This document shows positions 32,029 to 46,230 of a stretch of 64,000 bases of DNA, in pieces. The position numbers and the translations under genes were made by a program. The notes beneath the pieces were generated by a model. The model searched no databases and was not told where the DNA came from. It was given only the letters and a program-made list of their open reading frames with translations. The DNA comes from Molossus alvarezi. Taxonomy: Eukaryota > Chordata > Mammalia > Chiroptera > Molossidae. Where the stretch lies: contig CM073887.1 in the NCBI GenBank assembly GCA_037176705.1, positions 58,489,001 to 58,553,000 on the forward strand, given 5' to 3'. Every line of letters starts with the position of its first letter. The stretch's first letter is position 1.

Positions 32029-32130
32029 AAGATGGCTGCGGAGGGGGCGGGAGTTCCGCATTTCCGGCTTCCGAGGCCTCTCTTTCTCTCCTCGTAGACC
32101 CACTCTCTATGGTGGCATGGGTCACGTGAC
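32029..32130 (+). promoter_or_regulatory. STX10: STX10 promoter: YY1-like, ETS-like and CLEAR/E-box motifs
   Basis: TATA-less, CpG-rich region just upstream of STX10. It contains AAGATGGCTGC (32029-32039, YY1-type), TTTCCGGCTTCCG (32061-32073, ETS cores on the minus strand) and the perfect 10-bp palindrome GTCACGTGAC (32121-32130), about 100 bp before the ATG. GTCACGTGAC is the consensus CLEAR element bound by TFEB/TFE3 and also fits USF. Confidence 0.6.
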
Positions 32131-32228
32131 AGGGGCGGGTGTGGTGGCGTGTTCCCTACCGCTGAGAGGAAACCAGCTATCAAGGCCCAGAGGGGAGGGG
32201 GGCTTGGCCTCCGACGGGGGGCGGTGAC

Positions 32229-34650
32229 ATGTCTCTCGAAGACCCGTTCTTTGTAGTTCGAGGGTGAGTGACAGTGATGGGGGAGGGTAGAGGGTGCTCA
32301 GGCCGCTGCCAGCTAGTGCCCGGATGAGGGCCACAGCGTGCCAACCGGTCTGGGGGTGCGCGGGTGGGGATCACCCAGTGACCAAGTGGGAGAGGTACGC
32401 AGAAGGATGTGGGGGCCCTCTGAGCCCCTCCACTCATTTGGGGGCGCAGCAGCCGGCGGAAGGTCCGCCTGCCCCTCGACGCGCCGGCTGTGTCCCTGTC
32501 TGCAGCGAGGTGCAGAAGGCAGTGAACACAGCCCGCGGACTGTACCAGCGCTGGTGCGAGCTCCTGCAGGAGGGCGCTGCGGTCGGACGCGAGGAGCTGG
32601 ATTGGACGACCAATGAGCTGCGGAATGGCCTACGCAGCATTGAGTGGGACCTCGAGGACCTGGAGGAGACCATCGATATCCTGGGGGGTTGGAGGGCGGC
32701 CTGGGAGAGCCCATTGCGGTGGCAGGGGGAGCTGGGAAGCTGGACACCAGGGAGGGGTTGAGGGCTTTGAGGCAGAGGAGGGGGTTGTGTCTGGCTGTGG
32801 CCTTGACTCTTGATTCGAGGGGTACGCATAGTGGAAGCTAACCCAGGCAAGTTCAAGCTCCCAGCTGGGGACCTGCAGGAGAGAAAGGTGTTTGTGGAGC
32901 TGATGCGGGAGGCTGTCCAGGTGAGACTAGGTTACAAGGGAGTGAGGGTGGGGAGGTGGGGGTGTCTTTACTCTCTGATGCTGTCCCCACCCTCAGGAAA
33001 TGAAGGATCATATGGTCAGCCCAGCAGCTGTAGCCTTTATGGAGAGAAATAATAGAGAGGTAAGGCATCCTGACCCAATATCCTTACCCGAACGATCTTT
33101 CTGGATGACTCCTCTGTGTGTTTGCTTGTTTCCTGGGAAAGTGTGTTTCTGTCCCTTATATGTCAATGCCCATCCTTTCTGTATGCAGTTCTCTTACCTG
33201 ACTTCTTTCTGTGTGTGAGCTCTCACTAATTGTATATTGCCTTCTGTCTTCTCCTGGAGATCTATACTGGTTGCCAGGGTGGGTGGGTAGTGTCTGTATA
33301 CCTAGCCCCCCCCCCCTTTTTTCGTTCTTCTGTGTGTTAACTGTTTCCAGCATATACCTTTTTTCTCTGTGTATGCTTTTGACCTATCTGAATGTGTGAA
33401 CATGGCCTCTGAGTATATCAAGTCTGCCTCGTGCATGCATACCCTTTCCCCCTGTAGGTGTGCTTGCCTTGTGTGTGCCTGCTCATGCCTTTTGTGCACA
33501 TGCTTCCTGCTGCCTGTCTGTACACCTTTCCCCTCTGTGTTGTGTGCCCATTCTTTGCATGTTGTAAAACCACCTGCCTCTCCCCATCCCATCATAAACC
33601 CACATGGAAGGTTAGGGGAGCTAAGGCCCATACCAGCTTGGAGTCCTATAGCAGTGCCCACATGCCTTCCTGGTGTGCTGCCTTCAGGGATTAACGTTCA
33701 AATTCTTACATATACTTGTTTATATGGTAATAAGTGTTCTTCATGGATTAATTCATTTCCTCATTCCAACCTCAGGAAACAAGGATTGTAATTCTTCCCA
33801 TTTTACAGATGAGGAAATTGATACACAGGGAGGTCAAGTGGTATGGCCTTGGGGTCAGTCACCTTGCTAGTAAGTGGGTCTGGGGAACCCAGGCCATTCC
33901 ACTTCAAAGACTGCGTTACTGACTAACCTCCATCTAGATTTGCCTGTGTTTGGCTCTATGGTAAGTGGCTGTCCATCTCTGAGCCTGTGGTCTGTGCCTC
34001 ACCAGATGCTGATGGGCAAGCCATCAGCCCAGAAGCCATCCAGTGACCTGCTGGATGCCAGCGTAGTCTCAGCCACCTCTCGCTACATTGAGGAACAGCA
34101 AGCCACACAGCAGGTTTGTGTGGGTGGTAGGAGCTGTGGGCTGAAGGAGCCTGCAGACAGTGCAGGCTCCCTGATGACAGCAGTTTCCATGTCCCCAATC
34201 TGCAGCTGATCATGGACCAACAGGACCAACAGCTGGAAATGGTGTCTGGGAGTATCCGGGTTCTGAAACACATGTCTGGCCGAGTTGGGGAGGAGCTGGA
34301 TGAGCAGGGCATGTGAGGCCAGGACCCCCAGGGTGGGCTGGGAGCCTCAGGCCGGCTGCCCTTTGAGGGCTGACATCATCTTCGTCTTGGCAGTATGCTG
34401 GATGCCTTTGCTCATGAGATGGACCACACCCAGTCCCGGATGGATGGGGTGCTCAGGAAGATGGCCAAAGTATCCCACATGACAAGTGGTGAGTCCTCTG
34501 AGGGAGGCAGTTTGGGGCATGGAGACATGGGTGGTGCTGCTTCCCCCATGACTTTTGACCCTCTCACCCTCAGACCGCCGGCAGTGGTGTGCAATTGTGG
34601 TGCTGTTGGGGGTGCTTCTCCTGATTCTCATCCTGCTCTTCTCTCTCTGA
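32229..34650 (+). CDS. STX10: Syntaxin-10, eight coding exons, complete (249 aa)
   Basis: Exons: 32229-32263, 32506-32675, 32826-32920, 32997-33059, 34006-34113, 34206-34312, 34394-34488, 34574-34650. Together they make 750 nt = 249 aa plus stop, the same length as human STX10. STX10 is a Qc-SNARE of the syntaxin 6/10 family acting in endosome-to-trans-Golgi transport. The N-terminal syntaxin-6 type Habc region covers about residues 1-105, starting [10 protein letters not shown]. The SNARE motif is about 157-219 and holds the glutamine of the ionic layer in DEQGIMLDAF. The C-terminal anchor is about 229-248 ([20 protein letters not shown]). Introns 1 and 3-7 are GT-AG. Intron 2 (32676-32825) only restores the protein (TIGIVEAN) if spliced AT to AC, i.e. 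a minor-spliceosome intron. Intron 4 carries a MIR fragment. Confidence 0.96.
33690..33880 (+). repeat. MIR SINE in STX10 intron 4
   Basis: CATTTTACAGATGAGGAAAT and ACACAGGGAGGTCAAGTGG in forward orientation. Confidence 0.85.
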
Positions 34651-34934
34651 CCCTGGCCCTCCCCAGGGGGCTGATCCTTCAAGCTGAGGGAGCTGGCAGG
34701 GCCCTGCCCTCTGGGAGGAGGGTGTCATACCTGGGAAGCTATCCCAAGGCTCTCATCCAGAGCCAGTGGGACCCTCAGGACCCTGGGTCAGAACCCCCAC
34801 CACTGGTCCTCTCCCAAGTGCACTTAGGGAGTGGTGGAGGTTGGGGGACCTCAGACCCACCCCACCCCATTTCTATTTCCAGTGCCCGAAAGCCATTTAT
34901 TCACCCCTGTGCCTTCTACATGTGCCAACTTGGA

Positions 34935-34940
34935 AATAAA
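34935..34940 (+). terminator. STX10: STX10 polyadenylation signal
   Basis: AATAAA 285 nt after the STX10 stop codon gives a short 3' UTR ending near 34960. No competing signal lies between the stop and this hexamer. Confidence 0.75.
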
Positions 34941-34960
34941 ATCCCAGTCTTTTTTATACG

Positions 34961-35839
34961 TATTTATATCATATGGTATGTTGACTCAAAACTTACGGCT
35001 GCCTCTTGAATGGGAACTCTAATTTTAAGCCCCATTTGCACACACTATGGCACAGGTATGTGCGTGTGTGTATGCATGTGTGCATGTTAGGAATTTCAGT
35101 GGCCAGTATCGGGTGCAGAAAGATTATTCTGGTTAACTTCTTGGTTTTCATGACGGATCCTTTTATTACTATTGAAAATTTCAAACCATGAATCTTTCTT
35201 GAACTCTTGAAGTTCAACCTAAACATCATTTGTCTGTTCTGTGCCCAAGGTTGGTAAATGCCTTAGCCATGGAGCTGAGTGGTCACTGAGGTGCCCCTGA
35301 GTAACGCTGGGCTCCATTGCACACCTGGTTTCTTGTTCCCTCTGTGATGCATCACTCTAACAAGGCAGCATTTGTAAATTTAAGGGCTTTGCGATAGAGC
35401 CTTCCTGGGTATGAAAGGATTCCTGTAAACTTGTTAAGTGCTATGAACCTTATATTATCATTAGATGTTTCCAACCCCCACATTAGATAATCAGTCATGG
35501 GAACCACGCATCTCACTCACTCATGTACATGTTATAAAGTGCTGTGTTACAAGGATATTATTCCGTCATGCCAGTTTGTCAAAAAAGAACCAAATATGTA
35601 CAGATTGTTTTTTCATGCTATGGTTTGGGTTCTCTTGATCTATTCTATACTTAGTTCTAAGTCTTTCTGGGGTTAAAACATGTGCTTCTGGGAGTCAGAT
35701 GGAGCAGAATCACTTCTGGATTTTTGTTGGCAATGCTGTTGGTCCTCAGAACCCCTTTCTGATGGCTGAAGCTGGACTTCAGGACTCCAGAAGTGCTGGT
35801 CTTACTGAAACATACACAAGTCACCCTGTGAACTGTAGT
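34961..35839. other. STX10-NACC1 intergenic segment, no gene seen
   Basis: AT-richer unique sequence; nothing coding recognised. Confidence 0.5.
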
Positions 35840-36036
35840 ATAGATGACCTTTGAACAACTCACATTTGAAATGTGCAGGTCCATTTATATGCCAATTTTT
35901 AAAATACTGTAAATGTATATTCCTTATGATTTTTTAAATAACCTTTTTTTGTAGCCTGTTGTAAGAATAGAGTATATGGTACACATGCAAAAAATGTGTT
36001 CATTGACTATATTATCAGTAAGGCTTCTGGTCTATT

Positions 36037-36246
36037 TTTTTTTTTTTCTTTATTGGTTTTTAGAGAGAGGAAGGGAAAGGGACAGAGAGATAGAAACATC
36101 GATGAGAGAGAACATCGATTGGCCGCCTCCTGCATGCCCCTCACTGGGGATTGGGCCCACAACCTGGGCATGTGTCCTGACCGGGAATCGAATGGTGACC
36201 TCTTGGTGCATGGGTTGATGCTCAACCACTGAGCCACACCAGCTGG
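36037..36246 (-). mobile_element. Ves SINE type B
   Basis: TSD GGCTTCTGGTCTATTT at 36022-36037 and 36249-36264. Confidence 0.95.
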
Positions 36247-36313
36247 ATGGCTTCTGGTCTATTTAATAGGCTATTAAAGTTTTGGGGGAGTCAAAAGTTA
36301 TACATGGATTTTT

Positions 36314-36541
36314 TTTTATTTTTTATCCTCACCCGAGGACATTTTTCTATTTTTTGTTCAGATAGAGTGGGAGGGAGGGAGAGGAAGAGAGAGAGAAACA
36401 TCGATGTCAAAGGTACACATTGATTGGCTGCCACCCACACAACCCAACCAGGGCCAGGGACAAACTGTAACCGAGATACATGCCCTTAGCGGGAACCGAA
36501 TCTGGGTCTCTCTGGACCACTGAGCAAAACCGGCCAGGGCT
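36314..36541 (-). mobile_element. Ves SINE type A
   Basis: TTATACATGGATTTTT at its left recurs as CTATACAAGAATTTTT at its right. The head has lost part of the anticodon-arm region (GGTCTCTCTGGACCACTGAG). Confidence 0.9.
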
Positions 36542-37079
36542 ATACAAGAATTTTTGACTGTAAGAGTAACCCGTGTTGTTCAAGGGTCAGCCTCAACCAT
36601 TATTACTCAGTTATCATTCCCTTGTGTCATGGGGTGGAAGGACCTGGCCTTGATGGGAGATGTAGCTTCCTTGTCCACTTCCCAGCAAATTGTTGACTTG
36701 ATGGGATCCCTCAAATAGTTAAGTACCTTCCTAGGTAGCTTGAAAGACTGAATAAATGGGACCCTAAAGCACTTCCATGTCTTTGGTTTCATAGAATCTT
36801 TTGTCATTTCATATCCTCAGGATCCTATAGATTTGCCATCTCAACTTTTTTGTTGGCTCAGGTGGAGTAAGGGGTATGTTTGAGATGCATTCCTGGGATG
36901 GGGGTGTCAGACCACAGGGCAGCTAGTGGGTTCATGCAGTTCATTCTAGCTTTGGAGGGGCTCCCATGGGATGCCCATGCAGGATTTAGGGGTCATGTGT
37001 GCAGGAACAACTTTGGGGCAGGATTGTGAGTCTGCACATTGGGGTAGCCTGAAGGGTCTTGTCAGTGTTCCCATCTGGG

Positions 37080-37080
<1 letters not shown>

Positions 37081-37114
<34 letters not shown>
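37081..37114. repeat. Poly-A run of about 33 nt
   Basis: Uninterrupted A-tract after GGGATTA; no recognisable SINE body attached to it. Confidence 0.9.
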
Positions 37115-37115
<1 letters not shown>

Positions 37116-37354
37116 CATGCTGCCCCTCCCCCTCTCAAATAGCTGTTCCATTATGACATTTGGCATGGCCACTCCCAAGTGCACCTGGAGCATGACCCTG
37201 CTGCATTTGTCAATGTAAAGTCCTAGGCAATGGGGGTGTCACTCTGCAGAAGAATGGGAGACCCTAGTTGTAGCAAGCATCCTTTCCCAGCCACCCTCCA
37301 TCCCATCCCACCTCAGTGAGCATCATACAGCAGGGCTGTTACAAAGGCGTTTAG

Positions 37355-39887
37355 TTTATTCTCCTCATCAGTGTCACTGATGTTCTCATGTTCACATTTC
37401 CCAGTGCGCTCCTCTCCTTACAGTAGTTAATGTGCAATCTCACTTACAGGCCAGGGCGGGGGGCGGGGGGCGGGGGGCGGACTCGGCCCAAAGCCGGGCA
37501 GGTGTTGGCACTCCACGTGGACATGGCAGGCAGGTGCCCTGTCCTACGGGAACAGGGGTGGCCAGGGAGGTGGAGGGGGCCTCCAGTCTTTTTTGCGTTG
37601 GTTGGTTATTTTCCATTCATATTCCTTCCTGGCTGCCCAAGGATGGGGGTGGGGGTGGGTACCATGCAGCTTGGAGCAGGGCAGGGGGAGAAAGAAAAGC
37701 AGCAGGCCACCCAAGAGGGCAGGGTGGATGGGCACAGGGGTGGCTCCTGGGGTAAGGCACGACCCTGTCTTTGGCTCTCCTGGTGAGGAATTTCCTCCCC
37801 TGCACCCCTGCCCCACCCCCCAACCCCTATCCCCAGACCAACACAGTCCCTGGAGCCAGGGGCACCTCCTGGGGTCCCTGAAACAAGGGGGTTCTGCTAC
37901 CCAACCCAGTGTTGCAGGGGCATGGAGGAAGGACAGGGGCAAGCCCTGCCTGAGGACAAGGCAAGGAGGGGCTAGGCAGGGGTCTGCCCAGAAAAAAGGT
38001 AGGGAGGGAGAGGACACTTGTCCCAGGAGCTGGCCCCCAGCTAAGGCCTGGAAGGGGGAGTACCTAAGGACTCCTGCTTCCTTTTGGGGGCTGGCTGGAA
38101 CCCCAGCCCACCCCTCTGTGGCCCCGGGGGCCCACCAAGTGACCAGGATATTGTGCTTTGGGATGACGCTGGGGTAGGGTGTCAAGGCCAGGATGAGGGG
38201 CAGGGGAGGTGCGACTAAGGTGCTTGTGCTTTAGCTGGGGGTGTCGACTCCCCTCTCATACACTTGCCCCCACACCCAAACACACTCTCAGGCCAGAAAG
38301 TGGAGTGCTAGGATCCCAGCAGAACTAGACACCCTTCAACCCCCTACAAGCAGATGCTGGAAGGATCCCCTTCCCACAGGCTGGTGGGGGCTGCTGGGTA
38401 GGGGTGGGGTGAGGCCTCCAAGTCAGATTTCAAGGGTCCGCTGGGATAGCCCCAGCCACCTCTGGCAAACCCTGCTTCTGGAAGCAATGAGCTGTCAGAC
38501 TTAGGGAGGAGGCTCTAGTAGGTGAGGAAAAGGGTTGGACAAAAAATGTCACATTACACCCAGCAGCATGGGGGAGAGGGGGAGTGGGAAAAAAAAAAAA
38601 AAAGAACCCTCTGGTTCACATGTAAAACTTAAAAAAAATCAAAACCACTCGCACTGGGTGAGGGTAGAGAGGAATGGTTAGAGAGAAAATTCAGCAAACT
38701 GCTAACAATGGAGTGGGTCCTGCCCTTTTCCCAGGAGCTGGGCTCTGCCAATGTAGCCCTGTGGGGGAGCTGGCCAGACCCAAAGTTCAGGTGGTGGCCA
38801 GGCCTGGAGTCCCACCTTGGAAAGGTGCACCCACACTCCACATGCACACATACATTCAGCCTGGCTCTCACCCCCCATCCCATCCTGCTTTCCATGGCCC
38901 CCGGGGACCAAAGGGGACATCAGACACAGTCCCATTGGTTTGAAAAATAAAAGGAATCTTATACTTCAATATTTCATTAGCTAAAAAAAAAACGTTTTAA
39001 AAAGTATGTACAGGGGATGGGAGCTGGGAGCCCTGCCGCGGGATAGGGTTGGGGAGGGAGGGAAGGGCAGCAGCCCGCCAGTATGCTTCCCTGGTTCCAA
39101 TCCTGGTCCCACTGCCTCTCATATCTTCATTTGTTTAAAAGCAAGACCTCTACACACGCACACACACGCGCACCTGTGAGCCCTGGAAACCTCTTGTCCT
39201 ATCCTCAGAGACTCTTGGTCTGCATCCCTCACTTAGGACCTGCCCCTCTCAGGCCCCAGGGGACTAATGGGTGTAAGAGAGGCTGAGCACAGGGTGGGGG
39301 AGAGAGAAGGGTGCTGGGCACACCGCCACCTGCCACCTTAGGTTGGTCTAGGTCAGTCGTAGGATTTCTGAGACTCAGTTTTCCTCAGCTGTCACAAGGG
39401 CAGTCCCCACAGTCTCGCCTACCCCAGCCCCAGGCGCAGGGACAGACGAGAGAGACAGGAAGGCGCTTTTGGAAACGTGGAAGCACTGGGAGGTGGTGGC
39501 AGGAGGGTTCCTGAGCACCCTGGGGCTCCTGCAAGTCCCAAGGGGCTGCAGTGAAGGGTGGAGCAGAGGACCCCTCCCCTACCCGGCCTGGTTGAGTGGA
39601 ATGGGAAAACAATTGCTAGGGGTTAGGAGAGGGGGAGCAAGTGCTCCCCGACTGTGCACGAGTGTGTGCGAGAGAGAGAGAAGGCCACGCAGAGCTCGCA
39701 CCACTGCCATCCTCTCCCAGCCCACTCGGATTAGGGTCAGGGTTGGAACAGGAGGCTGAGGGGCCGGGAGCATGCAGCACACCCCATGGGTCCTGGGGAG
39801 GGACAGACAGTAGCTCGTGACCAAGATGGCAGGTGGGTGGGTGACAGGAGGGGGAGTGTGACAGCCTCATGGAGGGCCTGGTGGGGG
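37355..39887 (-). other. NACC1: NACC1 3' untranslated region (inferred)
   Basis: About 2.5 kb of largely repeat-free, GC-rich sequence follows the NACC1 stop and ends near a minus-strand AATAAA (TTTATT at 37355-37360). The known human transcript has a 3' UTR of similar size. Long open frames inside it (for example 37544-38185 and 37593-38177) lie on both strands of the same GC-rich DNA and look like chance. An A-run at 38590-38603 and a G-rich tract near 37456-37480 are notable. Confidence 0.65.
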
Positions 39888-42947
<3,060 letters not shown>

Positions 42948-43821
42948 GATGGTAGCTGTGCAGAGGACGGGGGAAGACAAACAGAGGGATGGGGTCAGGT
43001 GGCATGCTCAGCCCAGGGATATCCACATGGTGGATTTGCTGGGGCATGAAGAATCATAGGAGCCATGCACTCCTTCCATCTCTTTAGGACAGACTGTCAA
43101 ATCAGCCACACCAGCTACAGGCCAGGATGGCCACATGCTGTCCCTTGCAGACAAGGGGGGGGAGGCAATCTTGCACATTAGTGCTTAAATATGAAATGAG
43201 TTAACACAGTGAATGCCCTGTGAGCATAAAGCATCATTAGCACTCCATGCATAGGGTAACTATGAAGGGCACTAGCATGGAAACTTCCAGAGGGCAGGGT
43301 CACCCCATCTTCTCCAGAGCGTTTACAGTGCTGAGCACATGACCCTCAACCACTATTGTTAAATGACTAAATGACCGCTCAAGAAACCCTGGAACTGCAC
43401 GAGAATACTACTAGTCACCAGGAAAATGCAAATCTAAACCACAACAAGACACTGTTTCATACCCACTAGATCAGGTAGAAAAGACATAAGTGTTGGCAAG
43501 GATGAGAAACTGGAACCCTCCTGTACTGCTGGTGAGGATGCAAAGACATGCAGCTGCTGTGGAAAACTGTCTGGCAGGTCCTCAAATGGGTTAGCATTCA
43601 GTTGCCATATGGCCCAGCAATTCCATTCCTCACAATTATACCCAAGAGAAATGAAAACATATATCCACAGAAAAACTTATACGTCAATATTCACAGCAGC
43701 ACAATCCACAATCGCAAAAAGGTAGAAAATAACCTAAATGTCTATCAAGTGATGAATGGATAAACAAAAATGTGGTGCATCCATACGGTAGAATATTATC
43801 CAGCTTTAAAAAGGAATAAAC

Positions 43822-44014
43822 CAGCCCGGCCGGTGTGGCTTAGTGGCTGAGCATCGACCCATGAACCAAGAGGTCACCAGTCCAATTCCTGGTCAGTGCA
43901 CAAGCCCAGACTGTGGGCCCAGTCCCCAGTGGGGGGCATGCAGGAGGCAGCTAATCAATGTTTCTATCTCTCACTCTCTCCCCAAAAATCAATAAAGAAA
44001 AAAAAAAAAAGAAA
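43822..44014 (+). mobile_element. Ves SINE type B
   Basis: Head CAGCCCGGCCGGTGTGGCTT, poly-A at 43998-44011. Confidence 0.9.
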
Positions 44015-44053
44015 CGAATGAACCAGTACATGCCATAACTTCGATAGAGCCTG

Positions 44054-44130
44054 CAACCTGACCAGGAATCAAACCAGTGACCTCTTGGTGCATGACTTGA
44101 TGCTCAACTACTGAGCCACACTGGCCGGGC
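44054..44130 (-). mobile_element. Tailless type B Ves head flanked by a long TSD
   Basis: 77 bp of head only. The flanks TACATGCCATAACTTCGATA (44027 on) and TACATGCCGTAATTTAGATG (44131 on) are about 26-bp duplications of the L1 target. Confidence 0.75.
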
Positions 44131-44206
44131 TACATGCCGTAATTTAGATGAACCTGAAACTGAAACATTATGCTAAATGCAAGAAGCCAGACAAAAAGAC
44201 TACATA

Positions 44207-44424
44207 CAGTCGGCCCTCGTTTATCGTGGTTAATCAGTTCCAGACTCTACCGCGATAAATGAATTTCGGCAAAGTAGAATTCTTTTATTTATTTACAGTC
44301 ATCCCTTGCCACTTCGCGCTTGGACCTTCAGGGCTTCACTCTATTGCGTATACACAGTATATTTGAAAAAACGTGATAGAATGAAGCCCTGAAAGTCGAA
44401 GTGCGAAGTGGCGAGGGACAACTG
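44207..44424. mobile_element. Tigger/pogo-like MITE complex with TA duplication
   Basis: Outer left end CAGTCGGCCCTCGTTTATCG preceded by TA, right end GGCGAGGGACAACTG followed by TA. Inside, 44296-44424 forms its own 129-bp near-palindrome, also flanked by TA. Confidence 0.75.
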
Positions 44425-44437
44425 TATATATATATAT

Positions 44438-44613
44438 GCCCGGCCGGTGTGGCTCAGTGGTTGAGCATTGACCCATGCACCAAGAGGTTGCCAGTTCGAT
44501 TCCCAGCCAGGGCACATGCCCAGGTTGTGGAGAGCAGCCAATTAATGTTCTCTCTCATAGATGTTTCTCTCTCTCTCTCCCTCTCCCTAAAATAAAGAAA
44601 AAAAATTTTGTTT
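44438..44613 (+). mobile_element. Ves SINE type B
   Basis: Right TSD AAGACTACATA at 44614-44624; its left partner is at 44196-44206, separated from the SINE by the MITE. Confidence 0.9.
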
Positions 44614-44944
44614 AAGACTACATATATGAGCCCATTGATATGAAATGTCCACAACAAGCAAATCCATAAAGACAGAAAGCAGATTAGTGATTGCCAGGGG
44701 ATAGGAGGATGGAAGGTTTTGGGACAGTGTGAACAAAGGGATGTAGAGTGCCATATTGTGATGTACAAGAAATATATATTTAGTCATTCAGATGACCAAA
44801 ATATATGTCATGCACTGGGTCTTTGTCCTTAATTTCTGGCTCACAGCTCTAGGAATGCTTGATGAATGAAACCTTTTGTTATGTTAAGGAGGAGACTTTT
44901 GGAAGCATCCAAGATTGGAAATTGGTTGCTAAAGATCCAAACCA

Positions 44945-45053
44945 ACAAGGGACATGGACAACAAAGCTGGGGACAGGACGGGGAGGGGAGGAGGAGGTAT
45001 CAGTGGGGGAAAAAGGAGAAACATCTGTAATAAAAATAAATTAGAAAAAAAAA
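44945..45053 (+). mobile_element. Severely 5'-truncated L1/HAL1 tail
   Basis: About 109 bp (GGGACATGGACAACAAAG, GGGGAAAAAGGAGAAACATC, TGTAATAAAAATAAATT plus A-run). TSD ATCCAAACCA at 44935-44944 and 45054-45063. Confidence 0.8.
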
Positions 45054-45063
45054 ATCCAAACCA

Positions 45064-45321
45064 GCCCTGGCCAGTGTTGCTCAGCGGTTAGAGCATCGGC
45101 CCGTGGACCAGAGTCCTGGGCTTGGTTCCCACTAAGGGCACGTACCTCGGTTGCAGTCTGTCCCTGGCCCCCATTGGGGTTGTGTGGGTGGCAACCACTC
45201 GATGTCTCTCTCTCACATCGATGTTTCTGTGTCTCTCTTCCTCCCACCCTCCCTCCCGCTCGATCTGAAGATAATGCAAAAATGTGCTCGGGTGAGGATG
45301 GATGGATTAATAAATAAAGGA
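45064..45321 (+). mobile_element. Ves SINE type A
   Basis: TSD CCAAACCA at 45056-45063 and 45322-45329, the same site used by the L1 tail beside it. Confidence 0.9.
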
Positions 45322-45915
45322 CCAAACCATGTGATTAGAGGGGTGCAACTTTCAGTCCCTGCACCATTGGGGAGGAAAAAGGGGTTGGAGATGGAATCAA
45401 TCATCAGCAGCCAATGATTTCATCAGTCTATTCAATGAAGCCTCTCTAACAACCGAAGAAGATGGCATTCGGAGAGCTTCCAGGATAAACATATGGAGAT
45501 GTGGGGAAAGTGGCTTGCCAGGAGAGGGCATGGAAGTTTGGGGCTCCTTCCCACTTACCTGGCCCTATACAGCTCTTCCATCTGGCTGTTCCTGAGCTAT
45601 ATCCTTTTACAATAAACCAGTGAGCTAGTTACGTGACATGTTTCTCTGAGTTCTGTGAGCAGCTCTAGCAATTGAACCAAAAGAGAAATTTGTGGAAACC
45701 TCTAATTTACACCCAGTCAGAACCACAGGTGACCACCTGGTCTTGCGACTGGCATTCTGAGTTGGAGGGGGGCCACTGGAAGTTCCAATCTGTGGCTAAC
45801 CTCAGTCTGTGATTGGTATCAGAAGTGTGTTGGGAGGGCAGTCTTGTAGAACTGAGCCCTTAACCTGTGGACACTGAAGCAATCTCCTGGTAATTTCAGA
45901 ACTGAGGTGAATTCT
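45322..45915 (+). repeat. Ancient LTR-like mammalian repeat
   Basis: GGCATTCGGAGAGCTTCCAG, TCTTCCATCTGGCTGTTCCT, ATATCCTTTTACAATAAACC and GTCTTGTAGAACTGAGCCCT are familiar blocks of an old repeat. It continues the piece at 44818-44944; the family name is not recalled with certainty. Confidence 0.5.
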
Positions 45916-45991
45916 CAACACTTGAGTCCAGGAACCCAATTTATAGGGTTTCATATGACATATGAAAAATGTTCTAAAATTGTGGTGATGG

Positions 45992-46183
45992 CCCCTGGCC
46001 AGTTTTGCTCAGTGGTCAGACCACTGGCCCACAGACCAAACGGTTGTGGGTTCGATCCCAACCCTGTGTGGGAGGCAATCAATTGATGACATTTGTTTCT
46101 CTCTCTCTTCTTCCCTCCCTTCCACTCCATCTAAAAATCAATGGAAAATTATCCTCAGGTGAGGATTAACAAAACAAATAAAC
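45992..46183 (+). mobile_element. Ves SINE type A, internally deleted
   Basis: TSD TTGTGGTGATGG at 45980-45991 and 46184-46195. Confidence 0.95.
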
Positions 46184-46230
46184 TTGTGGTGATGGATGCA
46201 TAACTCTGTGACTATACTAAAAATCACTGA

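Larger units (their letters stand above)
35840..36595. mobile_element. Old DNA transposon with inverted termini, carrying two Ves insertions
   Basis: Left end GACCTTTGAACAACTCAC (35848) is inverted at the right as GTGTTGTTCAAGGGTCA (36573-36589). After removing the two SINEs the element is about 300 bp, a nonautonomous Tigger/mariner-like copy. The family name is not certain. Confidence 0.6.
43430..44760 (+). mobile_element. L1 3' region with nested insertions
   Basis: L1 blocks at 43430-43821 (GAAAATGCAAATCTAAACCA, AAACTGGAACCCTCCTGTAC, GCCCAGCAATTCCATTCCTC), 44015-44206 and 44614-44760 (GTGATTGCCAGGGGATAGGA). Four later insertions interrupt it. It lies in NACC1 intron 1, opposite to NACC1. 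Confidence 0.85.

Noticed and set aside
37544..38185. 213-codon minus and 194-codon plus frames near the NACC1 end
   Set aside because: Both strands are open over the same G/C-rich NACC1 3' UTR, which points to composition, not coding.
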